This document shows positions 21,123-34,300 of a DNA stretch of 64,000 bases, in pieces. The notes under the pieces were generated by a model, which made no database searches, had not been told where the DNA came from, and was given only the letters and a program-made list of their open reading frames with translations. Position numbers and translations under genes: made by a program. Each line of letters begins with the position of its first letter. Positions within the stretch are counted from its first letter, which is position 1. The DNA comes from Asterella californica. Its lineage: Eukaryota; Streptophyta; Marchantiopsida; Marchantiales; Aytoniaceae. The stretch is from assembly GCA_036924285.1 (NCBI GenBank), contig JAYKYS010000007.1, forward strand, positions 744,001 to 808,000. The letters run 5' to 3'.

Positions 21123-22554
21123 TGTCGCGTTACTTAGCGCATGTTATTTCTACTCCGACACTTGATGTTTAGTAGTCTTAGAAGTTAGCTTTGTACTGTT
21201 CTTAGTCTTTTATGCTTATGGTTGACACCTTTTGCATATGGTGTTAACTCTGTCATATGTTTTGGATCCTAGTAGGTTGGTAGTATGACATTTATCTTGT
21301 TCAAGCATTCGTACGCTTGTGCAAGTGAATTCATACTTATCTATGATACTCAATGTACATGACTTAGATTTACCATGTAGATAGGGGTTTGAGCTCATGG
21401 GTTGTACTTACTTGTCGCCCATGCACGCTTTATAGCTGATTTAAGTTATTTTTCGGGGATGCGTGTCGTTTTAGGTAGTTTAAGTTTTACGTTGGCACTC
21501 TAGGGAGCTTGACGTGGTAGCCTATGGGTAAAACTAAGTTGCCACGTGGTTTAGTGTACTAAAGGACAACCAAGTGGAGCTATGAACTCCCATTGGTCTG
21601 TTTTTGTCTTTTGTTAAACTCTAAATTTAGAAACAGAGCTCTAGAGTGGAGTTCGAGCAATTTGTGAGGGTACTGCGAAATCTGAGAGCACAGGGAGATA
21701 GAGCTCGTCGAGCCAAGCACTGTCAGCGAAAAGTTTGATCGATTTGGAGCAATAAACAAGAAGTTATGGCTGATTGAAGTTCGATTTGTGTCAGAATTGC
21801 AGCACTTCTGTTCAATTTGGGGTTTTGAGTGTCATTTGCAACAGAATCGAGGAAAGCGCTTCAAAACTTCGTGGCTGTGATCACTGTCAGCAGGGCTACG
21901 ACTGTCTCCAAATTTTTATGTCGATTGGGTCAGTGAGTAATTCAGGGCGACCGCTGAAGTAGAGGGGGTCCGAAAAGCTCTCAATCTGGAGCAGCAACTT
22001 CAGAGAACGAGATCTGGAGTTCTGTGTGGAATCAGGAGGCCCAACTTCACAGGAGTGTTTATCAAGCTGTGTACTGCAAATCCTGTAAGAAATTCTCAAA
22101 GTGATCGAGCCAATTCCTTGTTATAGGTCGAAATAGCTGTCTGGGTACCAAAAACTGCCGTAATTTCTCTACTCAGAAAGTTTCTGCTCATATCTTAGTG
22201 CTCTGAATTGATCTGAAGCTGAAATTTCGTATGTGTATCTAGTAGAACCTCATTTACATGTAGGAGGAGTTCTGAAGTCTGAACCTTCACATATTTCTCA
22301 ATCCTGAGTGTCAAAGTTCGCCATCTGATCTTATCATTGCTAGTTAAGCCTGAACTCTGCTTCCTGAACTTATCAGAAGAGCCTAGAGACTTACATGAGT
22401 GTTTTCAGTATCACCTTGAGACCTGAAGCCTATCCTGTGAGTAGACCAGCCACAGCCAAGAGCCCAACGCTTCCCCGAGTAGATTGAACACAGCCTTCAA
22501 GCTCATATCACAGCCAGAAGGTTCGCCCTTCCCAGGAAGACTCTCAACCTGACA
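21123..22554 (+). repeat. Solo LTR of gypsy family 1 in the MULE pseudogene
   Basis: It begins TGTCGCGTTACTTAGCG and aligns in order with the LTR at 45,095-46,465, for example the AAACAGAGCTCTAGAGTGGAG block near 21,631. It ends AACCTGACA. A duplicated CACAGCC...-type stretch near 22,447 and 22,509 makes it slightly longer than the other copies. No internal element sequence flanks it, so it is probably an LTR-LTR recombination product. I see no clear target-site duplication. Confidence 0.85.
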
Positions 22555-24260
22555 ACGCGATAAGCAAAGGAGAGGTTTTGATGCTCTGCTGAGAATTTCC
22601 CATTTGTCTGGACTATATCACTCTCATCAGAGATATATCCACAAAGACAAAAGGTTCGAACTCTAATAGAACTCATAAATCTCACGAACAGCCGTAGAGT
22701 GTAATACATCAGGACTAAAAAAATTCTCTTCAGCAGATGGTATAAGTGAATGCAAGTTGAAATGTTTGGTGATCATGTCAACAACAACCTTTCGTTGTTG
22801 GGCATTACACAACTGACCAACAACTCTCACATTGTTTGGAAACCAATTTACATCAATAAAAAGAAATGAATTACTTGCCTCCACACTGTTGTATGATCCA
22901 GTGGTCCATCCAGTACACATAAACAAAACTGAACATACATAGCAATAAAGACAGAGCATAATGCCGAAATCTGACCAATGTCTTTGTCGGTGAGTGCGAA
23001 CACCGGACGTAGTCCTCTACCTCTTAATCTCTCGAACCACATCACAAGAACAGTCTTTCTATTGCTCCGTCGCTGATCTGGAACTCTTCTTTGCATCACC
23101 CTGCTTCAAGTAGAACATGTACGATAGGGACATACCAGAACCTCCGAAGTCTGCAGCAATAATGAACAGCTCAAAGCGCATCGAGTTAGTTTTGAAAGTA
23201 CTATCGATAATATTTTTTTGACACTATCTATATGCTCACAAAAGATGTGCATATTGCGAAAGCAATGTACTCATCAGTCTGTTCGTACAACACCTCGACA
23301 AAGCCTTTATGAGCTAAAGCTTCGTTGCGTATTAACAAAGATGTCGACTTCACTTGATCATCTATATCGCAGAGATATTGTCTAAACTGTACTTCAGCGA
23401 TCTAGAAATTTACCTGCGCCCACGTTATACTCAAAGGACTAATGAACCCTTTTTCACATAATATACGGTACACCTCAGGCTTCCGGAGATTCAATCCGGA
23501 CTCCAAAAACGTGACAGCAGCAGTAAGAAAACAATGCAGCTTATGCGTCAGCTTCTCATGTGACAGCAAATGTTGACACATTAAATACATAAGCTTTTGT
23601 TGTACGTCCACCGTTACTCGTAAAGTTTCATTGCACTCAGATCGATCTATCTTTCGCTTCTTCTCTAGTTGTCTCACCAAAGACGTGGATCCTCACCCTT
23701 ATCTCTGAATTTTGTCCTGTCAGATCGTGAGGTACATCATAATGTCACCCTTAAGATCGAAACGTCTTTCACATAAACATGCGGGTTACGTACTTCCCAA
23801 CAGTATCCAGAGACTACCTCCATATTCGGAATGATGCTTGTCTTCAGCCAAGCGTCAAACACACAGACAAGTTACTGGAGTTCAAAGTTTGCAACTCATG
23901 CATGCTACTCTCATCTGAAAGATGGACTTTCAGTCGGAAAAATACAAACTCGTCTTTGCCATCCTCATCCTCGAAGCACTCTTGCACAACATGAATCATC
24001 TCTGAATGGTCACACTCCACGGTCACTATGAAAACTTTGTCATCATCAGTCTTATTCTCCATAGTTGCTTCGCACGTAGTATCGAGGTTCGCTTTGTTAT
24101 AACATTGGTTACACTGCTTGAACACAGCTAAGTCAAGAGGATTATGTCTCTTGCGAGCACACGTGAATACGTTGATTGACAAGGTTCGATTGCATCGATT
24201 GCAGTACATCATCTCCATGATCAAGCACTCGAAAGCATGAAGACACTGCAAGATAGATGC

Positions 24261-25644
24261 AAACAGGCAGTGACCTCGATGACCGTCTGTTCGCTCGAGA
24301 AAATTGCAAGCTTTCAGATCTATCAGATCAGATCTCTACACTGACGACCCAGCGAAGATCCACAACGAAAAACAGTAAAACCTGTACTGACGAGCGATTT
24401 CTGCCATCAGAAATGAACATGAAACGTCGAATATAAAATTTGAGAACAACGAATTCAAGAACAACGCCTCCATTTCTGATCACGAAACGTCGAACATAAA
24501 ATTTGAGAACAACGAATTCAAGAACAACGCCCTCCAGGGTCTTCAATGCCGCCGACCCAATACAAGACGCGGTGAATTCATGACGAACAGACGAAGACGC
24601 AAACCTTGACTGCACTCAATGAGTGAGTGCAGTTCATGATCGTGATTACAGAACCATGAACGTGACCGTGACTGCAGTTAGAAGCTCGGAACCGGTTACA
24701 ATGTGATTCAACCGACTACGAATCTCAAATTATCACTAATCACATCTCACGTATAAACCCTGACTTAATTAGCGAAACTGTGCCACAGCTGCAGAGCACG
24801 AAAGAACCCGCTACTGGCACAGCACGATCGAACGAGCTACTGGCATGGCGCGGTCACGCCTCACGGCGTGGTAAACTTCTTCGCGGTCACATTTCATTCA
24901 TTTTCTACGTGGTGAGTTCTCGCAGTCAAGGGCTCCAAACGGCTCGCGGCGACTGTGCCGTTCACCTAAACCGTCTTAATTTTCGCTCGAGTAACCGAGA
25001 AGTTCTTAGAGAAACTGGATTCCCTCCGACGCAGAGGTGGTGTTTCAGTCATGGGACCGTTCGCGCAAACTATGCCGGTGCACGGCCCGATCAACCGAAA
25101 TGAGTTTTTCAGTTCTTCAGGGGCCTGTTCAAGCAATTAACGGTAAATACTGGGCCCGGCGGTTTTGGAAACATCTACTGGGACCCTGGGTGCTGAAAAC
25201 AACTATCGAGCCTTATGTTGTATCTGTGTTATGCTCTTAAGCTGCTCGCTTTTTGTCCTTCTAATTCCCAACATCTCACGATGACAGGTACTACGTGCTG
25301 CGTATGATATCTATCACGCCCTGGTTCAGCTATATTATCACAACATTATCACAACCGTTTAAAACTTCTCTTACTTGGGCTGTGACCCTCTACCTTCATT
25401 CACAAAAAGGAAGCTTGAAGAATCCCTCACTGGATTAATTCTAGTGCACTGATACCTCAGAAGTGTCTCCGGTATGCATTGATGAATACCACACCACGCA
25501 GACACGAGAATAACTGGATCGATGAGAGATGAAGACCGAGTGCATATCTGAAAACCTTGAATTTTAGTGGAAACAGGAAAGCGAATATCTATGCATCATC
25601 GTCGGTCCCTCAGTCTTGGGGACCTACGACGGTAGGTCGATATA
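24261..25644. other. Intergenic, no gene recognised; one 63-bp tandem duplication
   Basis: A block of about 49 bases starting GAAACGTCGAATATAAAATT at 24,421 recurs at 24,484 with one change (period 63). Apart from this there is no supportable gene. The 3' end of RPS20 transcripts should lie just below 25,645. Confidence 0.5.
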
Positions 25645-27037
25645 TCATGATGGTACGCTGGGGGTATACCAACCCATCTGAATTTCTAAAGCTCTCTTCG
25701 CCCGAGCAAGACGAGACTTCCTGTTTCCTCCTGTGTTCTTGTGTAGAGTTCCAACCCTTACAGCTCTGTCAATAGTCGAGTAAGCTTTGGCAATCAAAGC
25801 CTCTACGGGCTTGATCTCCTCTGGAGATGAAGCACCCTTCTTCTTCATTTCATCAAGCGCAGCGAAGACCTGTTTCAAAACGACACACGGTCTTTGATCA
25901 CCTTTCTAGCCATTACTGCCATCGGTAGGTCTGACTGGCCCCAGGGAGCATTAATACCCATTGCCACCATTACTGCCTGTCACAGAGAGCAGGCAGTAGC
26001 AGTAACGAAGCGCAACAGTGGGGCAGAAAAGCAAATTTTCTACTTTTTAGTAAGGAGATGCAAAATCCAGTTCCAGTAAGTCCTCATTTTACTGAACTCG
26101 TCGGGCACTTACCGTAACGAGGATATTTTCTGGACTCCAGACCATCAGATGCAGTTTCATCCTTATTTGCATTATCCACACGAAACAGGAAGGGCTACAT
26201 GGCACGAACTCAATGCAGGTACCGGTGCAAAGTACACACTTTGGACTCTGGACCATGAATACAGTTTCATCTTCAAGTGATATTGACCACACGAAACAGG
26301 CATGGGTACATAGTCCGAGTGCAATGCAGGCACCGGTGCACCTCTCACGTGCACTAAAAACCACTATATCAGCAATTCAAATTCGGCGCCTGTTAATCAG
26401 TAACTAACTAAATTTTGAACAACAGTCACTCCCTGGATGCAGTTAACACGTGCACGTGCCCAGGGAAGCCTGAATTGCAAAACACTTGGGGGGAACAAGA
26501 AGCGTGTGACAGGGGAGCAAAGGTCCAGGGCACTCTCCAGCTTCAGGAATCAGCGCATAGAACAGACATGTATAGAATGTAAACGAAGGGAGCATATTCA
26601 ACATCAAACCTTCTTCATGCGAGTCTTGATCTCAGTTTTTCTCGACTTGTTGTAAATACGGCGAACCTCGGCAAGTCGGGCTCTCTTCTCTGCGGAATCC
26701 TCCTTTTTCTTTATAACGGGTTCGGCCATACCCCTAATCACAACTCTGCGTCGGCCGATCGGGCATCTTGATGCTCCCCCTGGACATAGACAGTCCAGCC
26801 TGAGCTTCAACTGCACCAGAAAACACTTCCCGCTCTCCTCGAGCTCAACAACAAACATAACCAATGCAACTTTAGACCGCAATTACCTGAAACCGAAAGA
26901 GGAGTGCTCAGAAAGCCGCAAGAGCGCAGAGGAGCGACAGAGACGAAAGAAGAAGAAGACGCCGCGCCCCTCGCAGTTGAACCGCTGACAGCAAGAGTGG
27001 CAAAAGAAGCAGCGCACGAGGCAGCTACGGCCGCCAT
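25645..27037 (-). CDS. RPS20: Chloroplast ribosomal protein bS20 (30S subunit), nuclear-encoded, 3 exons
   Basis: Three exons join in frame: 26,887-27,037, 26,610-26,779 and 25,645-25,869, giving 181 residues. The ATG at 27,037 opens a Ser/Ala-rich stretch of about 60 residues typical of a chloroplast transit peptide. The mature part has the bS20 signatures EKRARLAEVRRIYNKSRK, TRMKKVFAALDEMKKKG and LHKNTGGNRKSRLARAKRA. The MGWYTP tail resembles the plant plastid form. Introns have GT...AG ends: donor CAG/GTAATT with acceptor GTCCAG (phase 1), and donor AAG/GTTTGA with acceptor AAACAG (phase 0). The intron 1 acceptor was chosen because the nearer CAG sites shift the frame or add residues. bS20 binds 16S rRNA early in assembly of the 30S subunit in the plastid. 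Confidence 0.93.
26131..26350. repeat. Imperfect 111-bp tandem duplication in RPS20 intron 2
   Basis: TGGACTCCAGACCAT at 26,131 recurs as TGGACTCTGGACCAT at 26,242. The following CAGTTTCATC, CCACACGAAACAGG and CAGGTACCGGTGCA blocks recur in step. It lies wholly within intron 2. Confidence 0.8.
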
Positions 27038-27256
27038 CTCCAAAAGCTTCTACCAAATCTTCGGCGGTGTTCGTCCGAATTAAAATTTCCTCCCGCAACC
27101 AAATTCCTCCGCGGCGACGCCTCACCAGACAGAAAATGACTGCACGCGCTCTTCTTCCTGAAGGGAGTTGTGGCTGCAGGTGGCACCGGCTATGGCTGCG
27201 TCCTCCCTCTCTCTCTGGATGAGGCTCTCGACGAACTAAAGCAGATAAGGGACCTT

Positions 27257-27283
27257 GGACGGACGGACGGACGGACGGACGGA
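27257..27283. repeat. (GGAC)n microsatellite upstream of RPS20
   Basis: Six or more GGAC units in a row, about 220 bases upstream of the RPS20 start codon. It may lie in the 5' UTR or promoter. Confidence 0.9.
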
Positions 27284-28879
27284 ACCCGTTAACTTCGAGC
27301 CTGACGGACCGTTGTTCAGTTGGTGCTCTCCAAGACTGCAAAGCAAAGTTGTGACTGTCTGTAGTCTTGCGTGGTCACCTTCTGACTCTCGCGCCACGAA
27401 GCTGAGGTTATATTTAGCTACGAGTTTATCTGGGTTTGCAGTTTGGAGTGAAATATATAATCAACCATCTTTATTAACCGGGTAGATTAAATTATGTGTG
27501 TGGTCCCAGTACAATAGAACGTAGTAGGATATCTTATGTGATCATCTTGTTCGGTTGATTAGTTGGATAAAGTGAACTTATTGCGATTGTAGTTGGACGA
27601 ATCAAGTGAAAGGACTTTACAATATTAGAGGGTGTCAAACTAAAGAAACGGCAATCCTAACTAGCAGGATGGAGTTCGGCCAGTTCGGCCAGCTCGGTCA
27701 TTCTTCATATATATTCATCTAAGTGTGACTCATACCACAGTCTTTATTCTTTAGCAGGAGTTATAGACTTTTTTCACAAACGTAATGTCATCTAGATAGT
27801 AGTGTCTTAAATAAAGTATTTAGTAAGAGGTCTAGAGTTTAAACTAATCAAGAGTCATTTTAATTATGTGCTAGTCGCCATGCAACAAGATGAGGTTCTA
27901 CTGAAAATGCCCCATTTCGCAAAGCCGACTCCGCAAGATGAAACTATGTGGCGGATCCTCTGTCAACAAATCCCCCTAGTTTGACACCTCTCACTATATA
28001 CCTAATGTTCTTTCATAAAAATGATTATGGAGAACAATATAAGATGAATAACATGCAAGGAAGACTCTGTTTTAGATTATGATGTTATCCATTTTAGATG
28101 ATGATGCTATCATGTACTCAAGGTTAATACACTAGAATAGCAAATTTGCTGATTATGATATTGTGTTTCAGAGCAATTCTTAATCATTTTCATTATGAAT
28201 CACAATAGTATTATGTATTCGGAGCAGGTAGTGATTATAATATTATAAATGATGTAAGTATACTGTAATATGATTATGAGTGATTGTGGTTTTATGCATG
28301 ATTATAGTATTACATTTTGGTGCATTAATAGCTCCATAGTAATAATCATCCATGTAGTTTGCACACTGTCTCACAGCAAATGTTGGCTGGCCCATATGGT
28401 TTCTTCTCCTATTTCTATTCTGTTGATAACTTCTACTTGTATCTACAAGACAAAAGCTACTGTGTGTTCTCTTATCCTGCACATTTTCGCATGCTGACGG
28501 TTCTCTCAGGTCCACTGTACATGGTCTTTATCGCTGTCGTTCTCATCTTTACGTCTGCACTCCTAGAGAGCATAATTGTCTGTCGTCACTTTTCTTCTAC
28601 TCGTATAACCCATGTCGCTGCGACGTCAAGCTAGGACTAGACGTCCCAGCTTACAGTTATCAGTCACAATTTGTACTGCATGAGCAGACCTTGACACTAC
28701 TTACTTTCCTCTTGTAGATGACTTCCTCAAAAATCAATGCTTGTCTAGAATATTTTCAATCGAGAGAGGGAGATCGCTTCTCCATCTACACTTCCAAGGA
28801 GTGATATGCATACATGGCAAATCATCTGTAGAAGTGAAAAAATGAATTTCTCAAGCGTTGGGATAAGACAAGGATAGAC

Positions 28880-29240
28880 CAATCGGTGTAAAAGAGTACG
28901 TCAAAGCATAAGCATCCCCAACGACCTTGTACAAGGAATTTCGTTTTTTCTCATCAGAAGACGTATAAATATTATAAAAATATCTTATAATAAAATATTA
29001 TGAAAAATTTATAAGTAATATATATTAACCCGTCTGGGAATAACCAACTCAGCAAGATATAACTCATAAATGAAATCCGAACTGATGAGTTGTTACTAGA
29101 ATAAGATCGAAACTCTAATTCACAGATTGCATCATTTTAAAGAGACATTGATATGGATTCTAACCCTTCCCGTCGAAAGGGTTAGAATATACATTAAACC
29201 CCATGTACACTTCGAAATTGTACATTAAGTGAATAAGCAT
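28880..29240 (-). repeat. Dispersed repeat, inverted copy of 56,800-57,400
   Basis: Landmarks shared with the reverse complement of 56.8-57.4 kb include TTGTACA(A)...TCTCATCAGAAACGTG-like bases, ATATATTAACC(C/A)GTCTGGG, GAA(A)TCCG(A/G)(A/G)CTGATG and CCATGTACACTT. No coding capacity, so it is likely a non-autonomous element. Confidence 0.65.
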
Positions 29241-29258
29241 CTTTCGCAATTCGCAAAA

Positions 29259-29386
29259 TCGTGAGATATTGTGGAGTTTTTTCACTCGCATTTTATTCTT
29301 TTCATCAATATGCCTATGAAAGTCGTGGGATATTGTGGAGTTTTTTCACTCGCATTTTATTCTTGTCATCAATATGTCTATGAAGT
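29259..29386. repeat. Two tandem copies of a 64-bp unit
   Basis: GATATTGTGGAGTTTTTTCA and the rest of the unit repeat with a 64-base period (29,261 and 29,325), with only a few changes. Confidence 0.9.
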
Positions 29387-31366
29387 GTTAATAAGTATTT
29401 AATAATTTTTACATTATAATTTAAATTAATTTTAAAACCAAGAGTACTTTCTCTTCGATGTTAAATATTATACATAACTTTGATGGAGAACACCTGTATT
29501 GACTGCAAGCCGAACGGCGCTCCAGGAACGACAAGACAGGGTTCTTTTCCACTAAAAGAAAATCATTATATCATTAAATTATAGGTAATAAATTAAACCG
29601 CTTTGCATTATCCTCTCTTCCTTTTGGAGTTAGAACATGCATTCAAGAACTTCTTTTACTACAGAGTTCCATCTTCGTTAGAAACTATGCAAGATACTGG
29701 ATGACTATTTCCCATTATCTTCGTCTCTCCAGAAAATATGATGACACGAGTAGCTCCGCCATTGCGCACATATTGTACACGGAATTCAACCCATGACGCT
29801 GCACGCTCAACGTTAACGCGAAGTTGAAGCTTTGACCAATGTACTGTCAATTCCGTGAGCAATGTTCCCGTTGTAAGCGACTTCCCTTCTCCTCCCCTCG
29901 GTTAAGAGAAAAGGAAAGCTCTTATAAATGGGAACCCTCCTTTCCTCGATAATCACAGCTCGTCGCCCACTCCAGCTGTAGAGAAAGTGTTCCAATACAG
30001 GCAAGCGACTGGCAACTGAGGACAGAATATGAGGAATGCGGTAAGCCAACACATACGTTCTATTCCTGTAACTTGACGTCGTAAAATACTTCAATGCAGA
30101 ATTCCGATAACCCTGTCTGTTTCCGACAATACTTTCAACCACACTGACACTTTTGTACATGGTTTGAGTTCAAAATTGAAGGTTACAAAATTACAAGAGA
30201 AAGTCCCCTGTCGGTCTGTTCAACATAGGTAAAACGTTGACAAACCCATGAGAGGAATTATCTCAGGCACCCACTGATATAAACCTGAACCAAAAAACTA
30301 GTTGAAGTGTGCCGGCTGTACTCTTCCTATGTAAGTGTGTACCCCACCTGCTCAGGGCTTCAGTTGTACACCTAACCATCAAAGTAAAGTTTTTTGATTT
30401 GTACAAACCCAGACGTCACCATTTATCATCCACTTCATTACTTTGACTCGTCCCAGTCTTATCATCATGGCTGACCCTGATATTTGTCTGCTGCAGCTGC
30501 TGCAGAATACCCTCCAGTTGAAGAAAAGATCTCCAAATATAGAACACGTATCACCATCTCGAATAGCTTTGGTCAAAATGTCTCATGTGAACACTGATTC
30601 TCTACCTACATCTTGCGGCTCTACAATGTGTTCAACGTGTGAGAATTATAAGCCTCCATCCAAGACGAACCCTAAATACAGGTGTTCCAAAAGATGCTTT
30701 TCCTGCCTATTGACCTGTAATTTCGAGACCTCTACCGTACCAGTATACCCAATGTATGTACAAATTCAGAAGACAGGTTTAGCCAAGCTTCACCGGCGAT
30801 CAAAATGGTTCCCGTAACCCCCTGAAGCAAACAGTGAGACTGTGCGTTGCATCTGCCAGCAGACAGTTCCCCGTAACCTCAAGATCTGTTTCAGAATGCC
30901 ACTGCGGATTCGTGGAAGCCCCTCGCATGAGTAGGACAACCATCTGAAGACATGTCCTAACGCCCCTTCTAATTTGAGAACCGGGACTCTCTGTGACCCA
31001 CTTCTCAAAAGGAATCTCAGCAAATTCCATCCCTCGCCACATGCAGTGCAAATCAAAACCCATATCGCTGGGACATACCGTTACCATGCTCCTGCACATG
31101 CAAGCCCACGACTTTGGTCAAACAGAAGGATGACCGAGGCAAGCAATCTCTAAGCTTTTTGACTGGAACCAAGAGCAACCTGTTCAAGACAAGGAGCAAA
31201 TTCACTCACCTGACAAAGACACGGCAAAACGCTTGACAAGAACAAGCATGAGTCTGTCCAAATATTCCCTTCTTCGTAAGATGAAGCTGTCAACACAACC
31301 GATTACAAAATAGAATTCTATTCTAAAAGCTACATACTTCACACATAAAACCTAACGCACCCTTCG

Positions 31367-34300
31367 TCAAAGCCACCCAGGTCCAGGTCCATAATGGGAA
31401 GCATTGGGAGACGGCTGGCCTCCTAGCTTTTGCAGCGAACGATACTGCAGTCGTACACTTTCTCCATTGTCTAGAGTCCTCACCAGATACCTGTCAGTGA
31501 GCGAGAAGAGTATCTCAGGGCCCTGCTGTTAAGACCTAAAAGCGTTGAGGATGACGAAGAGACAGTGATACTTGAGCAAGGTTACATTGCCCTATCTTAG
31601 ATCGGTAAGATCTAATATAGCGCAATCCTGTTCCTCTTGAGTTGATTTAATGCTTTGATCTTGCAGCTTCAATGCCAGAACCAACAGTGTTCTATTTACT
31701 TTACCTACTGTGTATTTATAAATGAACTCCCCACCCGAAACAATAAGAACATGCTATCAGCTGCTATTGAGAGCTTGGCTCAAGTTCTCTTATATATCAC
31801 AACAAAACATTCAGCGGAGTACTTGTACAGAAAGAATTCTAAAGCATATACCCCATGTATATGACGCACACAGCATAAACACTTCAACACACCACTTTCA
31901 ACATTTTAAATCCACCTACAGGGGTCTTGGGCTGGTTTCTTACCATCCGTTTAGACACTGGTTGGTGATAACAGCCTCTCGACCTACAAATCGCTCTGGT
32001 GTCCGTTTGTTCCCCTGCGGCAGTATCAGAGGAAACATCTTTTGACATATTCACTCACGCTACGATTCTTCATCAAGAAAATGCAGAAAACCTGGTGTTT
32101 CTTCTACCAGACTGAAGTACCGGCCGATACCACGATCCTACGACTTCGAGGAGCACAGATATCACTGAAAACAAAACTAGCTCAACGGTCTCATGAACTG
32201 AAAATCAAAACTCGAAGCAGATTTCATACTATCTATCCAACTAACTAAGCTTTAGGAAAGGCATAAACAATATGCTTTCAACTCCGAACTGTACCGACCA
32301 CATTCTCCTACCGAGTGAAACTGAAGGGGCCACCGTTGAGGTACAACCACACTCCACTCACCTTGATTAGTACTCTGTCACTGACCGAAAACGGAAATTG
32401 AACACCCTTTGACCTGCTTGTGTCCGAAGAAGGCTGCTGCTCCACAGGCGTACCTTGATCCTACAGCATCATACGTATAGATATCGAGGCTCATTAAGCG
32501 AGGTACATATGAACCAACGAACCACTTTAAAATAGCCCGCAAAGCTCGTTCCGAGATACACATGACCCCAAAGAAGTAAACAGCAGTGGAACTGTGTGAA
32601 GCCGACGGACGAGCGAATATTTATCCGGAGGTGGTTGACAGTGACCAGTCCAAGCTTCCTAACCGGTAAAGAAGTGCCGACAAAACAAGGGTTTTACCAG
32701 TTACATCTACTCTAGGACTACAGAGAACTGCTCCGACTAGAGACAAACTGTTACCTGTTCAGGACGATCCCTTCTCCGCTTCGCCAACTTCGGTAATGCA
32801 TTCTCCTCTTCCCGTTTATAGGCCTGCACCGCAGCTCGCAAGGCTGCATGACAGGACTAACGTCAGCATGTAACATGGATACTGGTTCCCGTGTCTTGAC
32901 AACAAGTTGCACAATGATTCAACTCTTAACATACGTTGAATCATTAGCAGTAATCTCTACTACCTACTCAAAACTTTCTTCCCTCACAGTTTTCGTGTCC
33001 AAGCGTTAAATGCAACACTAACAACTCACATTTGATGCTAATGATTAGATTCTTACCGTAATTTGGCGCCATCGATGATACTCTTACAGACGCTCCACAA
33101 GTTATACAGACATTCTGCAAAATTATCAAAGAAAAGCTTATTCGTAAGCACGATTCGTTGTTCTAAGCACGAGGAATGCACGGAGACTGCAAAGACGACG
33201 GGAAATAAGTGTTTCGCATTCGATTGAATAATTCGGTAAACGTACCGTTTCCATAACACGTGCGAGACCCGCATTGCCGAAGGAGTGTCCACATCCAAAG
33301 ATTGATGCGTCATCCATCAACTGGCCCCTGGAAAGTAAGGAAACTAGGGCCCTTAGGAGCTGTCTACCCACTCCCCGACAGAACTCCCAAAGCCTCAAGC
33401 CGCACGTTTAACTCATTCGACTGGTTCATTAACAAGACAATATCGGAACTATGCAGATTCTTGCGTATCCTAACCCTTCATAACGACGTAAAATAAAGCA
33501 AAGTTACAATTCGACTGCATCTTCACAGTTATATGGTAAGATTTTCAGTTCATACACCCGAACGTACACTTTTAACCATAGACCCGACACTCGATTAATC
33601 ACCCAAGACAGGACGATCTGATAGTCTAAACTAAACTCATACCAAAACGAGTTCTTTGCTATCAGGAATACACAAAGAAACTATATCCAGCTGGCTTTTA
33701 TACCTTTTACTCTGAAAGAATGATCACGGGAATCATGGCTCAGCGTCTCTTGATAGCACGTCTACTTACAACGCGCGATAACTAGCGTCAAGACATAGCA
33801 TCCGCTAACATACTTTACTTGACAGAAAGGTTTAATTCTCAAGCTCACATAAGCTCTAAGTAATAAGTGGTTTCTATCTTTAGTAACTCCAGATTCAGCT
33901 GATCCTTCCTTGAGTCATCCTGTAAGTTTCTTAAAATAGCTAATACAAATAGTGAGCATTTGGAGCCTAGGAAAAAGATGTCTCAAAAGTCTTTGCTTTC
34001 AAGAGGTCTATTCTTATAACTTGTGTCTTTTACTTGGAAAGAGGCAGAGATTTATCACCCGCAGAAACAGACATTTGACCTAACACGTGCTCGAGGTACA
34101 CGATACCGCTCGTCAATTTTGACACACAACATCCCAGCATCATTAGACAAACGCCATCTTCATGATCTTCAGGATCATGAAGGATCCACAAGAAGGAAAA
34201 GCAAAACCTTGAAACAGACAAGCTGGCTCGGTTTTGAGGAAATGACTAGTACGTGATTGGGTCGGAAAGAATGCGTCTGAGTGAAGGCTCCGTTGAAGGA

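Larger units (their letters stand above)
18753..24260 (-). pseudogene. MULE-like (Mutator superfamily) transposase pseudogene with SWIM finger, split by two insertions
   Basis: Minus-strand fragments line up in the order of a MULE-type transposase. They are an N-terminal Cys-rich motif (CNRC ... CNQC, near 24,100-24,250), a middle part (ECNETLRVTVDVQ), a DDE-region segment (ALELFIIAADFGGSG then FALTDKDIGQISAL near 22,990-23,200), HSLIP and AVREIYEFY near 22,680-22,760, then SHWRKLKHDYKYA near 21,030. The SWIM finger is split into WICSC (near 20,806) and FLNSPYLLCKHL (near 19,200). A C-terminal tail ends at 18,753. Stops and frame changes are frequent. Mitochondrial DNA (19,230-20,800) and a solo LTR (21,123-22,554) interrupt it. 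Family assignment rests on recalled motifs. Confidence 0.8.
27284..31366. other. Intergenic region between RPS20 and the U-box gene
   Basis: AT-rich from about 27.5 to 29.6 kb, with dispersed repeats. No reading frame in it resembles a known protein. The 3' UTR and poly(A) site of the U-box gene should be just below 31,366, but no signal could be fixed. Confidence 0.5.

Noticed and set aside
30443..30817. 124-codon frame with several Cys residues (CGSTMCSTCENY)
   Set aside because: No recognisable domain, no supporting neighbours, and it is antisense to the flanking genes. A chance frame is more likely.
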